A stretch of 46,560 bases of DNA from an uncultured Lachnospiraceae bacterium (lineage in GTDB: Bacteria > Bacillota > Clostridia > Lachnospirales > Lachnospiraceae): NCBI GenBank assembly GCA_946403625.1, contig CAMJAP010000013.1, positions 1-46,560 on the forward strand, given 5' to 3'. The notes below the pieces were generated by a model that was given only the letters and a program-made list of their open reading frames with translations, was not told the origin of the DNA and did not search any database. The translations under genes and the position numbers were made by a program. Within the stretch, counting starts at the first letter, position 1. Each line of letters begins with the position of its first letter. Positions 7,119 to 15,154 of the stretch are shown here, piece after piece.

Positions 7119-8411
7119 TTGAAAACTGTTTATACCTGTTTTTGTACGGATATCATTCACGAAGGCCATTTGAATATCATCAACGAGGCACAGAAGTACG
7201 GTGAACTGACCGTGGGCATTCTGGATGACAAGTCCAGTGTGCGTTATAACCGTTTTCCGACCAAGAGTTTTGAAGAGCGTCGGGCGATGGTGGCAGCGAT
7301 CCCGGGCGTGGCAAAGGTGATCACCCAGGACGAGATCTTTTATGATAAGGTGATCGCACAGCTCAAACCGGACTATGTGATCCATGGAGATAACTGGAAA
7401 GCGGAACCGGAGTGCGTGATCCGGGATAATGTAGAAAAACTTTTGCAGCAGTACGGCGGCGAGATCATCGATGTGCCGTATACCTATAATGAAAACGTGA
7501 AGCGTGAGGATGCGAAGATCCGTGAGAAACTGATGATGCCGGAGTATCGCCGCAAACGCCTGCGCCAGCTGCTTGCGCTGGGACAGGTCAAGGCCATCGA
7601 GGTACACAGCGGACTGACCGGCCTGATCGCGGAAAAGACGGTGGTAGAGCGTGACGGTGGTCTGGACCAGTTCGATGCGATGTGGATCTCTTCGCTGTGC
7701 GATTCCACGGCAAAGGGCAAACCGGACATAGAGCTGGTGGATATGACCTCCCGTTTCCGTACCATTGACGATGTGATGGAAGTAACGACCAAGCCGATCA
7801 TCTTTGACGGTGACACCGGCGGGGTGACCGAGCATTTTGTATATACCGTGCGTTCCCTGGAACGTATGGGTGTATCCGCAGTCATTATCGAGGATAAGAC
7901 GGGGCTGAAGAAGAATTCCCTCTTCGGTACCGAGGTGGAGCAGACGCAGGACGATATCCCGCATTTCCAGGAAAAGATCCGTGCGGCAAAGAAAGCACAG
8001 CTGACCGACGACTTTATGATCATCGCACGAATCGAAAGCCTGATCTTAGAGCGCGGTATGGAAGATGCGCTGACCAGAGCACATGCCTTTGTGGAAGCGG
8101 GGGCAGACGGTATCATGATCCACAGCCGCAAGAAGGATCCGGCCGAGATCGTGGAATTCTGCGATAAGTTCCGTGCGGTCAATAAAGAAACACCGATCGT
8201 GGTCGTACCGACCTCCTTTAATGTGATCACGGAAGAAGAACTGGCAGAGCATGGCGTCAATATTGTGATCTATGCGAACCAGCTGACCCGCAGCGCATTC
8301 CCGGCAATGGAGCAGACGGCAAAGGACATTTTGAAATATCACAGAGCGAAAGAAGTGGATGACCGCCTGATGTCAATCAAGCAGGTGATCTCACTGATCG
8401 AGGAGATCTGA
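7119..8411 (+). CDS. pepM: Phosphoenolpyruvate mutase with an N-terminal cytidylyltransferase-like domain
   Basis: PepM forms the C-P bond by converting phosphoenolpyruvate to phosphonopyruvate. Residues 155-430 form the isocitrate lyase/PepM-type barrel with the diagnostic EDKxxxxxNS motif, here EDKTGLKKNS (258-267), and the metal-binding 'IIFDGDTGG' (227-235). Residues 1-125 are a class I cytidylyltransferase-like domain with an HxGH motif (HEGH, 14-17) and 'YVIHGDNWK'. The second nucleotide-binding motif of that family (usually ISSTxI) is replaced by 'YNENVKREDA', so this domain may be inactive. Start is TTG at 7119, preceded by AAGGGGG (7104-7110). pntC follows 12 bases after its stop. 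Confidence 0.95.
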   Translation: MKTVYTCFCTDIIHEGHLNIINEAQKYGELTVGILDDKSSVRYNRFPTKSFEERRAMVAAIPGVAKVITQDEIFYDKVIAQLKPDYVIHGDNWKAEPECVIRDNVEKLLQQYGGEIIDVPYTYNENVKREDAKIREKLMMPEYRRKRLRQLLALGQVKAIEVHSGLTGLIAEKTVVERDGGLDQFDAMWISSLCDSTAKGKPDIELVDMTSRFRTIDDVMEVTTKPIIFDGDTGGVTEHFVYTVRSLERMGVSAVIIEDKTGLKKNSLFGTEVEQTQDDIPHFQEKIRAAKKAQLTDDFMIIARIESLILERGMEDALTRAHAFVEAGADGIMIHSRKKDPAEIVEFCDKFRAVNKETPIVVVPTSFNVITEEELAEHGVNIVIYANQLTRSAFPAMEQTAKDILKYHRAKEVDDRLMSIKQVISLIEEI

Positions 8412-8423
8412 GGAAGAACAGAG

Positions 8424-9119
8424 ATGGAAGAATATGCGATCTTGATGGCGGCGGGCATGGGAACCCGGCTGCGGCCGTATACGGCGACCACCCCCAAGCC
8501 GCTTTTGAAAGTAGGGGATCTTGCGCTGATCGAGACGGTGATCCGGGCATTGCATCGGCGCGGCGTAAAAGAAATCTATATTGTGACCGGGTATCTGGGC
8601 GACCAGTTTAGTATTCTGCAGGAAAAATACGACGGCATTACGATCCTCAAAAATACCGTGTTTGAAACCGTCAACAATATCTCGTCCGTATATGTGGCAA
8701 GAGAAGTGCTGAAGAAGGGGCCGTGCTTTATCTGTGAGGCGGATCTGCTGGTGACCGACGAGCAGCTATTGTGTCCGGAACTTGCGAATTCCTGCTATTT
8801 CGGGCGTTTTGAAGAGGGCTATTCCGACGACTGGATCTTTGAGCGGGATGCAAACGGGATCATCACCCGCGTCGGCAAGGGCGGAACGGATGTGTATAAT
8901 ATGGCCGGCATTTCCTACTGGACGGCAGAGGAAGCGAAGCATCTGGCGGAATGCATTGAGAAAGAGTTCGGTGCCGACGGTTACGAAGAACTGTTCTGGG
9001 ATGATGTGGTGAATATGCACATCGGCGAGTTTGCACTGACGGTACAACCGGTGACGCGCGAGCAGATCACCGAGATCGATACCGTGGAGGAATACGAGGC
9101 AGCGTGCAACAGAGTATGA
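8424..9119 (+). CDS. pntC: LicC/PntC-type nucleotidyltransferase, probable AEP cytidylyltransferase
   Basis: This 231-residue protein has the sugar-phosphate nucleotidyltransferase start 'MAAGMGTRLRPYTATTPKPL' with the GxGTR...PKP signature and a metal-binding acidic pair around 'FICEADLLVTD'. LicC-like enzymes activate phosphocholine with CTP. PntC, characterised from Treponema phosphonate pathways, activates AEP to CMP-AEP. The position directly after phnW and pepM makes AEP the likely substrate; phosphocholine or a sugar phosphate cannot be excluded from sequence alone. It has no membrane segment. A strong terminator follows directly. Confidence 0.82.
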   Translation: MEEYAILMAAGMGTRLRPYTATTPKPLLKVGDLALIETVIRALHRRGVKEIYIVTGYLGDQFSILQEKYDGITILKNTVFETVNNISSVYVAREVLKKGPCFICEADLLVTDEQLLCPELANSCYFGRFEEGYSDDWIFERDANGIITRVGKGGTDVYNMAGISYWTAEEAKHLAECIEKEFGADGYEELFWDDVVNMHIGEFALTVQPVTREQITEIDTVEEYEAACNRV

Positions 9120-9128
9120 GATCATAGA

Positions 9129-9156
9129 AAAATACGGCTTGCGGGCCGTATTTTTT
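9129..9156 (+). terminator. Intrinsic terminator after pntC
   Basis: AAAATACGGC (9129-9138) pairs over ten bases with GCCGTATTTT (9145-9154) around TTGCGG, followed by more T. The flanking A-run would let it work on both strands. Confidence 0.9.
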
Positions 9157-9202
9157 ATGCATTTTTTTGGGTTACATAAAATCCCTGAAACCCCTTTATT
9201 AC

Positions 9203-9231
9203 TTGACGAAAAGGGTATTTCCGACTACAAT
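9203..9231 (+). promoter_or_regulatory. Promoter of ppd
   Basis: TTGACG (9203-9208) and TACAAT (9226-9231) are 17 bases apart. The sequence lies between the pntC terminator and ppd and would give ppd its own transcript with a leader of about 50 nt. Confidence 0.75.
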
Positions 9232-9288
9232 AAATAAGCGTTATTCTGTCCGGACTATGCCCGGGCTTATTTGGGAGGAAATAACATC

Positions 9289-10407
9289 GTGCAGGTGGAA
9301 CGTTTCGTGGAGGTGCTCGGCGCCGATTTCTATACGGGTGTACCCGATTCTCAGTTGAAAGCATTATGTAATTATCTGATGAAAAATTACGGCATTGATG
9401 CGAAACATCATGTGATCGCAGCCAATGAGGGAAACTGTGCGGCTCTGGCGGCAGGTTACCATATGGCTACGGGCAAGGTGCCTGTGGTTTATATGCAAAA
9501 CAGCGGCGAGGGCAATATCATCAATCCGGTAGCATCCCTGTTGCACGATAAAGTATACGGTATTCCGATGATCTTTGTGGTGGGCTGGCGAGGCGAGCCG
9601 GGCGTGCACGATGAACCGCAGCACATCTATCAGGGCGAGGTTACGGTGAAACTGCTGGAAGATATGCAGATCGCAACCACCGTTGTGGATAAAGAGACAA
9701 CGCCGGAACAGCTGGCGGAAGTGATGAAGGGCTATCGCGAGATCCTGGCAAAGGGCGGCGATGTCGCATTTGTGATCAAAAAGGGTGCATTATCCTTTGA
9801 CGAAAAAGTAAGTTACGGCAACGATTATTCGATGATCCGTGAAGAAGCCATCCGCCATATCACACAGGCAACCGGGGAAGATGCGATCGTATCGACCACG
9901 GGTAAGGCCAGCCGTGAGTTGTTTGAGATCCGGGAAGCGCAGGGCGCAGGACACGCACACGATTTCCTGACCGTCGGCTCGATGGGGCATGCATCTTCGA
10001 TCGCGCTGGGGATCGCACTGCAGCAGCCGGAGCGCAAGGTATGGTGTATCGACGGGGACGGTGCGGCGCTGATGCATATGGGTGCGATGGCCGTGATCGG
10101 TTCTTACAAGCCTGCGAATATGATCCACGTGGTCATCAACAACGGCGCGCACGAGACGGTGGGCGGTATGCCGACGGTAGCGAGCGATATTGATATTACG
10201 GCGATCGCAAAGGCGTGCGGATATCCGGAGGCAGTCTGCGTATCCGATTACGATGCGCTGGATGCGGCACTTGCGGAAGCCAAAGCAAGAGGAAGCCTTT
10301 CGCTGATCGAAGTGCGTTGTGCGCTGGGAGCAAGGGATGATCTGGGCCGGCCGACGACAACGGCGAAAGAAAACAAAGAGAATTTTATGGAGTTTTTGAA
10401 GAAGTAA
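9289..10407 (+). CDS. ppd: Phosphonopyruvate decarboxylase
   Basis: Ppd is a thiamine-diphosphate enzyme that decarboxylates phosphonopyruvate to phosphonoacetaldehyde and so pulls the unfavourable PepM reaction forward. The catalytic Glu of the PYR domain is in 'VIAANEGNCAALAAGY', and the ThDP/Mg motif GDG...NN is in 'WCIDGDGAALMHMG' followed by 'VVINNGAHETVGG'. At 372 residues it has the single-chain length of the family. I chose GTG at 9289 because GGGAGGAA (9273-9280) lies just upstream. A TTG start at 9271 would place this site inside the coding region. It is unusual in being split from phnW-pepM-pntC by a terminator and a fresh promoter. Confidence 0.94.
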   Translation: MQVERFVEVLGADFYTGVPDSQLKALCNYLMKNYGIDAKHHVIAANEGNCAALAAGYHMATGKVPVVYMQNSGEGNIINPVASLLHDKVYGIPMIFVVGWRGEPGVHDEPQHIYQGEVTVKLLEDMQIATTVVDKETTPEQLAEVMKGYREILAKGGDVAFVIKKGALSFDEKVSYGNDYSMIREEAIRHITQATGEDAIVSTTGKASRELFEIREAQGAGHAHDFLTVGSMGHASSIALGIALQQPERKVWCIDGDGAALMHMGAMAVIGSYKPANMIHVVINNGAHETVGGMPTVASDIDITAIAKACGYPEAVCVSDYDALDAALAEAKARGSLSLIEVRCALGARDDLGRPTTTAKENKENFMEFLKK

Positions 10408-10437
10408 TCGATTCGGAAAGACAGTAGTTTGGCAGTT

Positions 10438-11445
10438 ATGGAAGACGTAAGAGAAGAAAGCACAAAAGAAAATACGACAGAAAAAAATACAGCGGCGAAA
10501 GGTGCAGAGAAAAAGGCAGAACACAGAAAGCGGATCCGAAACTTAAAGAAGATGATCATCGGTGTGCTGTTATCTTTGTTGTTGCTGCCGACGATCCTTT
10601 CGGTCGTAGCACTCGGACAGATCCATCAGCTCAATACGCAGCTGAACCAGAGCCTGCTGATCCTGGCAGACTTGTCCGTACAGGTACAGGAAGTACGGCG
10701 GATTGCGGAGGAGAACAATTCGCAGGCGGTAGAGATGGAGACGAATGCCTCCAATCCGGTAGAGCAGATTCAGCAGAATACACTGGAACAGACAGAAGTA
10801 CCGGCAGATCCGTATGAAAACATGGTGAAGGTATGTCTGACCTTTGATGACGGGCCGTCCCGCAATACCGATGCGATCCTGGATGTGCTGGCATCCTACG
10901 ATATCAAGGCGACCTTCTTTGTGAACGGGCATCCCGGTTTTGAGGAGCAGTATCAGAGGATCGTGAACGAAGGACATACGATCGGTATGCATTCCTACAG
11001 CCACGTATACAGCGATGTATACGGTGATTTGGACGGGTTTGCACAGGATCTGGATCAGATTCAGTCCTTTGTACGGGATGTGACCGGCGCGGAGAGTGTG
11101 TATTACCGCTTCCCGGGAGGCAGCAGTAATACTGTGCATACAATGGATATGCAGGATTGCATTTCCTACCTGGATGCAAAAGGTATTACCTATTTTGACT
11201 GGAATGTATCGGTCGGGGATGCACTCGGCTATACCCGCAGTGTGAGTGAGATCGTTGAGAGCACCATGGCACAGATCCGTGCACTGGATGCCGATACGAT
11301 CGTGATCCTGATGCATGACGCACCGGGCAAGGAGACCACCGTGGAGGCACTGCCGATTTTGATTGAGAAGATTCAGGCGCTGGATAATGTTGCCATCGTT
11401 CCGATCACGGAGGATGTGACACCGGTGCATCACGTGATCCGATAA
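10438..11445 (+). CDS. Membrane-anchored polysaccharide deacetylase (NodB domain)
   Basis: The protein has a basic N-terminal cytoplasmic stretch of about 35 residues, one membrane segment ('MIIGVLLSLLLLPTILSVVA'), a coiled-coil-like stem, and a NodB domain from about residue 130. The zinc and catalytic motifs are visible: 'LTFDDGPS' (Asp-Asp), 'GMHSYSH' (HxxxH) and 'YRFPGGS'. CE4 enzymes remove N-acetyl groups from peptidoglycan or other wall glycans; the substrate cannot be read from sequence. ATG at 10438 is chosen; a TTG three codons earlier (10429) has a slightly better-placed GGAAAG. It lies 30 bases after ppd and is probably co-transcribed with it. Confidence 0.88.
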   Translation: MEDVREESTKENTTEKNTAAKGAEKKAEHRKRIRNLKKMIIGVLLSLLLLPTILSVVALGQIHQLNTQLNQSLLILADLSVQVQEVRRIAEENNSQAVEMETNASNPVEQIQQNTLEQTEVPADPYENMVKVCLTFDDGPSRNTDAILDVLASYDIKATFFVNGHPGFEEQYQRIVNEGHTIGMHSYSHVYSDVYGDLDGFAQDLDQIQSFVRDVTGAESVYYRFPGGSSNTVHTMDMQDCISYLDAKGITYFDWNVSVGDALGYTRSVSEIVESTMAQIRALDADTIVILMHDAPGKETTVEALPILIEKIQALDNVAIVPITEDVTPVHHVIR

Positions 11446-11484
11446 GATAAAAGTCCCTTGAGGGGGAATACAGGAGGTTACTTT

Positions 11485-13128
11485 ATGGGCTTTTTCCAGA
11501 GTTTAAAGGATGATCTTTCCGAAGCAGTCGGAGAACTGATCGGAGAGGAAGAATTAAACGAAGAAAATACAGAAGATCTGCCGGAAGAAGAGACGGCGGA
11601 AGAGGAAGAACTGCTTTCCGACGAGATGACGGCAGAAGATCTGCTGGCGGCAGCAGAGGGGATGGCAGAGGATACCGACGAAGCCGAAGAAGACGGACTT
11701 GCGGATGTGGATCTGAACAAGATGCTGGAATCCCTGGATCTGGATCTGCCGGAAGAAAAGGAAGAGTCGGCGGAGGAAGCGGACGGTGATTCCGTTGCGG
11801 ATATGGACGCGAACGATCTGATGGCACAGCTCCTTGCGGAAGCCGAGGCAGCAACGGCAGCGGCACAGCAGGAAAAAGAGCAGACGAGCGCAGAGGAAGA
11901 GGCGGATACGGAAGAAGAAACCGGGGAATCCGCAAAAGAGACGGATGCCTTTACGGCAGAACTGGACAGCATGCTGGCGGAACTGGAGCAGAACAAGCCG
12001 GAAGAGACAGACGAAACCGGTACAGACGATGTCGATGATCTGGCGGATCTGCTGAAGGAATTCGGTGCGCCGGAAGAAGAGGCTGTTGAAGAAAAAGCCG
12101 AAGATATCCCGGAAGAAGCGACAGAAGAGCAAACCGAAGAAAAGACGGAAGAAACCGTCGCAGAGGTTGCGGAAGAGATGACGGAGGCGCTTTCCGAAGA
12201 GACGGAAGAGGCAGCTCCGGAAACGGAAGATATCGCAACAAAAGAGCCGGCCGACGAGGTGAACGAGGCTCCGGCGGATGTGCAGGAAACAGAGACACCG
12301 GAGAAGGAAGACGAGGCAGCAGAGGAGATCAACCTGTCGGAGGAATCAGCAGAGACCGAAGCGGAAGAGAACAAGACCGTGGAGATCAATCCGGATCAGA
12401 TCGCGGCAGTGCGGTTTGATGAGTCGGGAGATTTTATAGAGGGATCCGAAAATATGCCGCTTACGGATTTTTCGGAAAAGGCAGAAGAAAGCATGTCGGA
12501 AGAGAATACAGAAGTGATGCAGGGCGGCAGTATGGCCAGCATCTTTGAAGCAGCAAAAGAACCGGAAGAGATCGATGAGGCAGCCGAAGAAGCCAAAGTG
12601 GCAGAGCGCGTGAATGCGCTGATGAATGATGGTCTGCTGCTGGTTTCGGAAGAGACGGCGGTGATCCCGGACGGAATGAAGGTGACCGGTGATATTATGG
12701 CCGGCAGCCATATGAATGTAACCGGTACGGTGGTCGGTAATATCGAGATCGCCGGTAAGTTAAAGGCATCCGGTGTGATCGAAGGTAACATCATCGCCAG
12801 TGAACTGTATGCGGATGGCGCAGAGATCACCGGTGATATTGATTGCAAGGGCAGTGTCAAGGTAGGCCAGAGCAGCGTGCTGATCGGTAACGTGAAGGGC
12901 AGTTGTGCGGTGATTGCCGGTGCGGTAAAGGGCGATATCGATGTGCACGGTCCGGTGATCCTGGACAGTTCCGCGATCGTAATGGGCAATATCCGGTCCC
13001 AGTCGGTGCAGATCAGTACCGGTGCGGTGATCGAAGGTATGTGTACACAGGTTTATGCAGCAGTCAATCCGTCCGCATTCTTTGAAGATTTCAAGAAAAA
13101 CGGCGGAAGAAGAAAGAAGGGGAACTGA
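11485..13128 (+). CDS. Bactofilin-type polymer-forming protein with a long acidic N-terminus
   Basis: The C-terminal part (about residues 390-520) is a bactofilin (DUF583) right-handed beta-helix with regularly spaced short Gly-containing turns such as 'VTGTVVGNIEIAGKLKASGV'. Bactofilins polymerise without nucleotide into cytoskeletal patches, often scaffolding wall enzymes. The first 385 residues are extraordinarily acidic (Glu/Asp/Ala runs) with almost no hydrophobic core and are likely disordered; a short 'MGFFQSLKDDLSEAVGELIG' amphipathic start might bind membrane. AGGAGG at 11472-11477 fixes the ATG at 11485. pyrH starts 2 bases after its stop, so this gene is tightly coupled to the pyrH-frr operon. 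Confidence 0.88.
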   Translation: MGFFQSLKDDLSEAVGELIGEEELNEENTEDLPEEETAEEEELLSDEMTAEDLLAAAEGMAEDTDEAEEDGLADVDLNKMLESLDLDLPEEKEESAEEADGDSVADMDANDLMAQLLAEAEAATAAAQQEKEQTSAEEEADTEEETGESAKETDAFTAELDSMLAELEQNKPEETDETGTDDVDDLADLLKEFGAPEEEAVEEKAEDIPEEATEEQTEEKTEETVAEVAEEMTEALSEETEEAAPETEDIATKEPADEVNEAPADVQETETPEKEDEAAEEINLSEESAETEAEENKTVEINPDQIAAVRFDESGDFIEGSENMPLTDFSEKAEESMSEENTEVMQGGSMASIFEAAKEPEEIDEAAEEAKVAERVNALMNDGLLLVSEETAVIPDGMKVTGDIMAGSHMNVTGTVVGNIEIAGKLKASGVIEGNIIASELYADGAEITGDIDCKGSVKVGQSSVLIGNVKGSCAVIAGAVKGDIDVHGPVILDSSAIVMGNIRSQSVQISTGAVIEGMCTQVYAAVNPSAFFEDFKKNGGRRKKGN

Positions 13129-13130
13129 TT

Positions 13131-13826
13131 ATGGGAAGAATCTTACTGAAATTGAGCGGTGAAGCACTGGCAGATGCGAACCGGCATTATGATGATGCGG
13201 TGATCCTCGGGATCGCAAAACAGGTAAAGCAGATCCTGGAGGACGGTAACCAGGTGGGTATCGTGATCGGCGGCGGCAATTACTGGCGCGGACGTACCAG
13301 CGAAAATATCGACCGTACCAAGGCGGACCAGATCGGTATGCTGGCAACGATCATGAACTGCATTTATGTATCCGAGCTGTTCCGTTCCACGGGCATTGAT
13401 ACACGGATCATGACACCGTTTGCCTGCTCGACTTTTACCGAACTGTTTTCCAAAGATAACGCGATCCGCAATATGGAGAAAGGACGCGTGGTCTTCTTTG
13501 CGGGCGGTACGGGACATCCGTATTTCTCCACCGATACCGGCGTGGTGCTGCGTGCGATCGAAGTAGAGGCAGACGGCATCTATCTGGCCAAGGCGATTGA
13601 CGGTGTATATGATGCGGATCCCAAGACGCATCCGGAAGCAAAGAAATACGATACGCTGACCATCGCGGAGGTGATCGAAAAGAACCTGCAGGTGGTGGAT
13701 ATGACCGCATCGATCCTGGCACGCGATAACAAGATGCCGATGTGGGTATTCGATCTGACGGAAGAGAACAGCATTGTAAAAGCATTGTCCGGTAATTTCA
13801 ACGGAACCAAAGTAACTGTAGAGTAA
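13131..13826 (+). CDS. pyrH: UMP kinase
   Basis: PyrH phosphorylates UMP to UDP in pyrimidine nucleotide synthesis. The 231-residue protein has the amino-acid-kinase features 'RILLKLSGEAL', 'VIGGGNYWRGR' and 'KAIDGVYDADPKTHPEA', all typical of bacterial UMP kinase. It is normally next to tsf; here a block of about 10 kb separates them. frr follows 31 bases downstream. Confidence 0.97.
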   Translation: MGRILLKLSGEALADANRHYDDAVILGIAKQVKQILEDGNQVGIVIGGGNYWRGRTSENIDRTKADQIGMLATIMNCIYVSELFRSTGIDTRIMTPFACSTFTELFSKDNAIRNMEKGRVVFFAGGTGHPYFSTDTGVVLRAIEVEADGIYLAKAIDGVYDADPKTHPEAKKYDTLTIAEVIEKNLQVVDMTASILARDNKMPMWVFDLTEENSIVKALSGNFNGTKVTVE

Positions 13827-13857
13827 TCAAAAACATAGATCAGGAGGGTATTTCAAA

Positions 13858-14409
13858 ATGGACGAGAGAATCAAAGGATATGAAGAGAAAATGCAGAAGG
13901 CATATGACTTTTTGCTGTCGGATCTGGCAACGGTCCGTGCAGGTCGTGCAAACCCGCACGTATTGGACAAGATCCGTGTAGATTACTACGGAACCCCGAC
14001 CCCGTTACAGCAGGTTGGTAACGTTACGGTTCCGGAACCCAGAATGCTGCAGATCGCACCCTGGGAAAAGAAGATGATCAAGGATATCGAAAAAGCGATC
14101 CTGGCATCCGACATCGGCATCACTCCGTCCAATGACGGCAGCGTGGTACGTCTGGTATTCCCGGAACTGACCGAGGAGCGCAGAAAAGATCTGGCAAAGG
14201 AAGTAAAGAAGAAGGGCGAAGAAGGCAAGGTAGCCGTTCGTAACATCCGCCGTGACGGTAACGATGCGTTCAAGAAACTGGCAAAGACCGAGATTTCCGA
14301 GGATGAGATCAAGGGACTGGAAGAGGATCTGCAGAAACTGACCGACAAGTTTATCAAGGACATTGATAAGGCGATCGATGAGAAATCACAGGAGATCATG
14401 AAGGTCTGA
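13858..14409 (+). CDS. frr: Ribosome recycling factor
   Basis: The 183-residue protein splits the post-termination ribosome together with EF-G. The motifs 'LATVRAGRANPHVLDKIRV', 'YYGTPTPLQQVGNV' and 'RRDGNDAFKKL' are the standard three-helix and hinge signatures. AGGAGGG lies at the expected distance (13842-13848). It shares an operon with pyrH and uppS. Confidence 0.98.
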   Translation: MDERIKGYEEKMQKAYDFLLSDLATVRAGRANPHVLDKIRVDYYGTPTPLQQVGNVTVPEPRMLQIAPWEKKMIKDIEKAILASDIGITPSNDGSVVRLVFPELTEERRKDLAKEVKKKGEEGKVAVRNIRRDGNDAFKKLAKTEISEDEIKGLEEDLQKLTDKFIKDIDKAIDEKSQEIMKV

Positions 14410-14443
14410 GAAAATCGAAGAACCCGGAGGGCTCGGAACAGTT

Positions 14444-15154
14444 ATGAGTGAAGAAAAAAAGATTCCCAGGCATCTTGCGGTGATCCTGGACGGGAACGGA
14501 CGCTGGGCAAAAAAGCGTGGCCTGCCCCGTACTGCAGGACATGTACAGGGCGCAAAGAATGTGGAAGATATGTGTGAATGGGTGTGGAACCATGGGATCG
14601 AGTATTTTACGGTCTATGCGTTTTCCACCGAGAACTGGTCCCGCCCTACGGACGAAGTCAACACACTGATGAAGCTTCTGCGCGACTATATGAAGAACTG
14701 CATCAAGCGTGCCAACAACAACAATATGAAGGTGCGTGTGATCGGGGATAAGACCGCACTGGCAGAAGATATTCAGGAAAGTATCCGCAATCTGGAAGAG
14801 GCAACGGCCGGAAATACGGGACTCAAGTTTACGATCGCCATCAATTACGGCAGTCGTGACGAGATCCGACGCGGCGTGCAGAGCCTGGCAAAGCAGGTGG
14901 CGGAAGGAAGCTTAAAGCCGGAGGAGATCACCGAGGAGAAGATCTCGGCTTCGCTGGATACGGCAGGGTATCCGGATCCGGATCTGATGGTGCGCACCAG
15001 CGGAGAGCAGCGGATCTCCAACTATCTGCTGTGGCAGTGCGCGTATACGGAATTCTATTTTACGGAAGTCAGCTGGCCGGATTTTCATGAGGCAGAACTG
15101 GAGAAGGCGATCGAAGCATATGCAAGCCGGGATCGCCGATACGGAAAAGTATGA
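14444..15154 (+). CDS. uppS: Undecaprenyl diphosphate synthase (cis-prenyltransferase)
   Basis: UppS extends farnesyl diphosphate with isopentenyl diphosphate to C55-PP, the lipid carrier for wall glycans. The active-site motif 'VILDGNGRWAKKRGLPR' with its catalytic Asp is present, as are 'HGIEYFTVYAFSTENWSRP' and the C-terminal 'DLMVRTSGEQRISNYLLWQ'. The length of 236 residues is normal. It overlaps cdsA by ATGA. Confidence 0.97.
   Translation: MSEEKKIPRHLAVILDGNGRWAKKRGLPRTAGHVQGAKNVEDMCEWVWNHGIEYFTVYAFSTENWSRPTDEVNTLMKLLRDYMKNCIKRANNNNMKVRVIGDKTALAEDIQESIRNLEEATAGNTGLKFTIAINYGSRDEIRRGVQSLAKQVAEGSLKPEEITEEKISASLDTAGYPDPDLMVRTSGEQRISNYLLWQCAYTEFYFTEVSWPDFHEAELEKAIEAYASRDRRYGKV

Noticed and set aside
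11478-12389. Ser-rich minus-strand open frame opposite the bactofilin gene
   Set aside because: It arises from GAA/GAG codons of the acidic region read backwards (TTC/CTC/TCT); no site and no neighbour logic.
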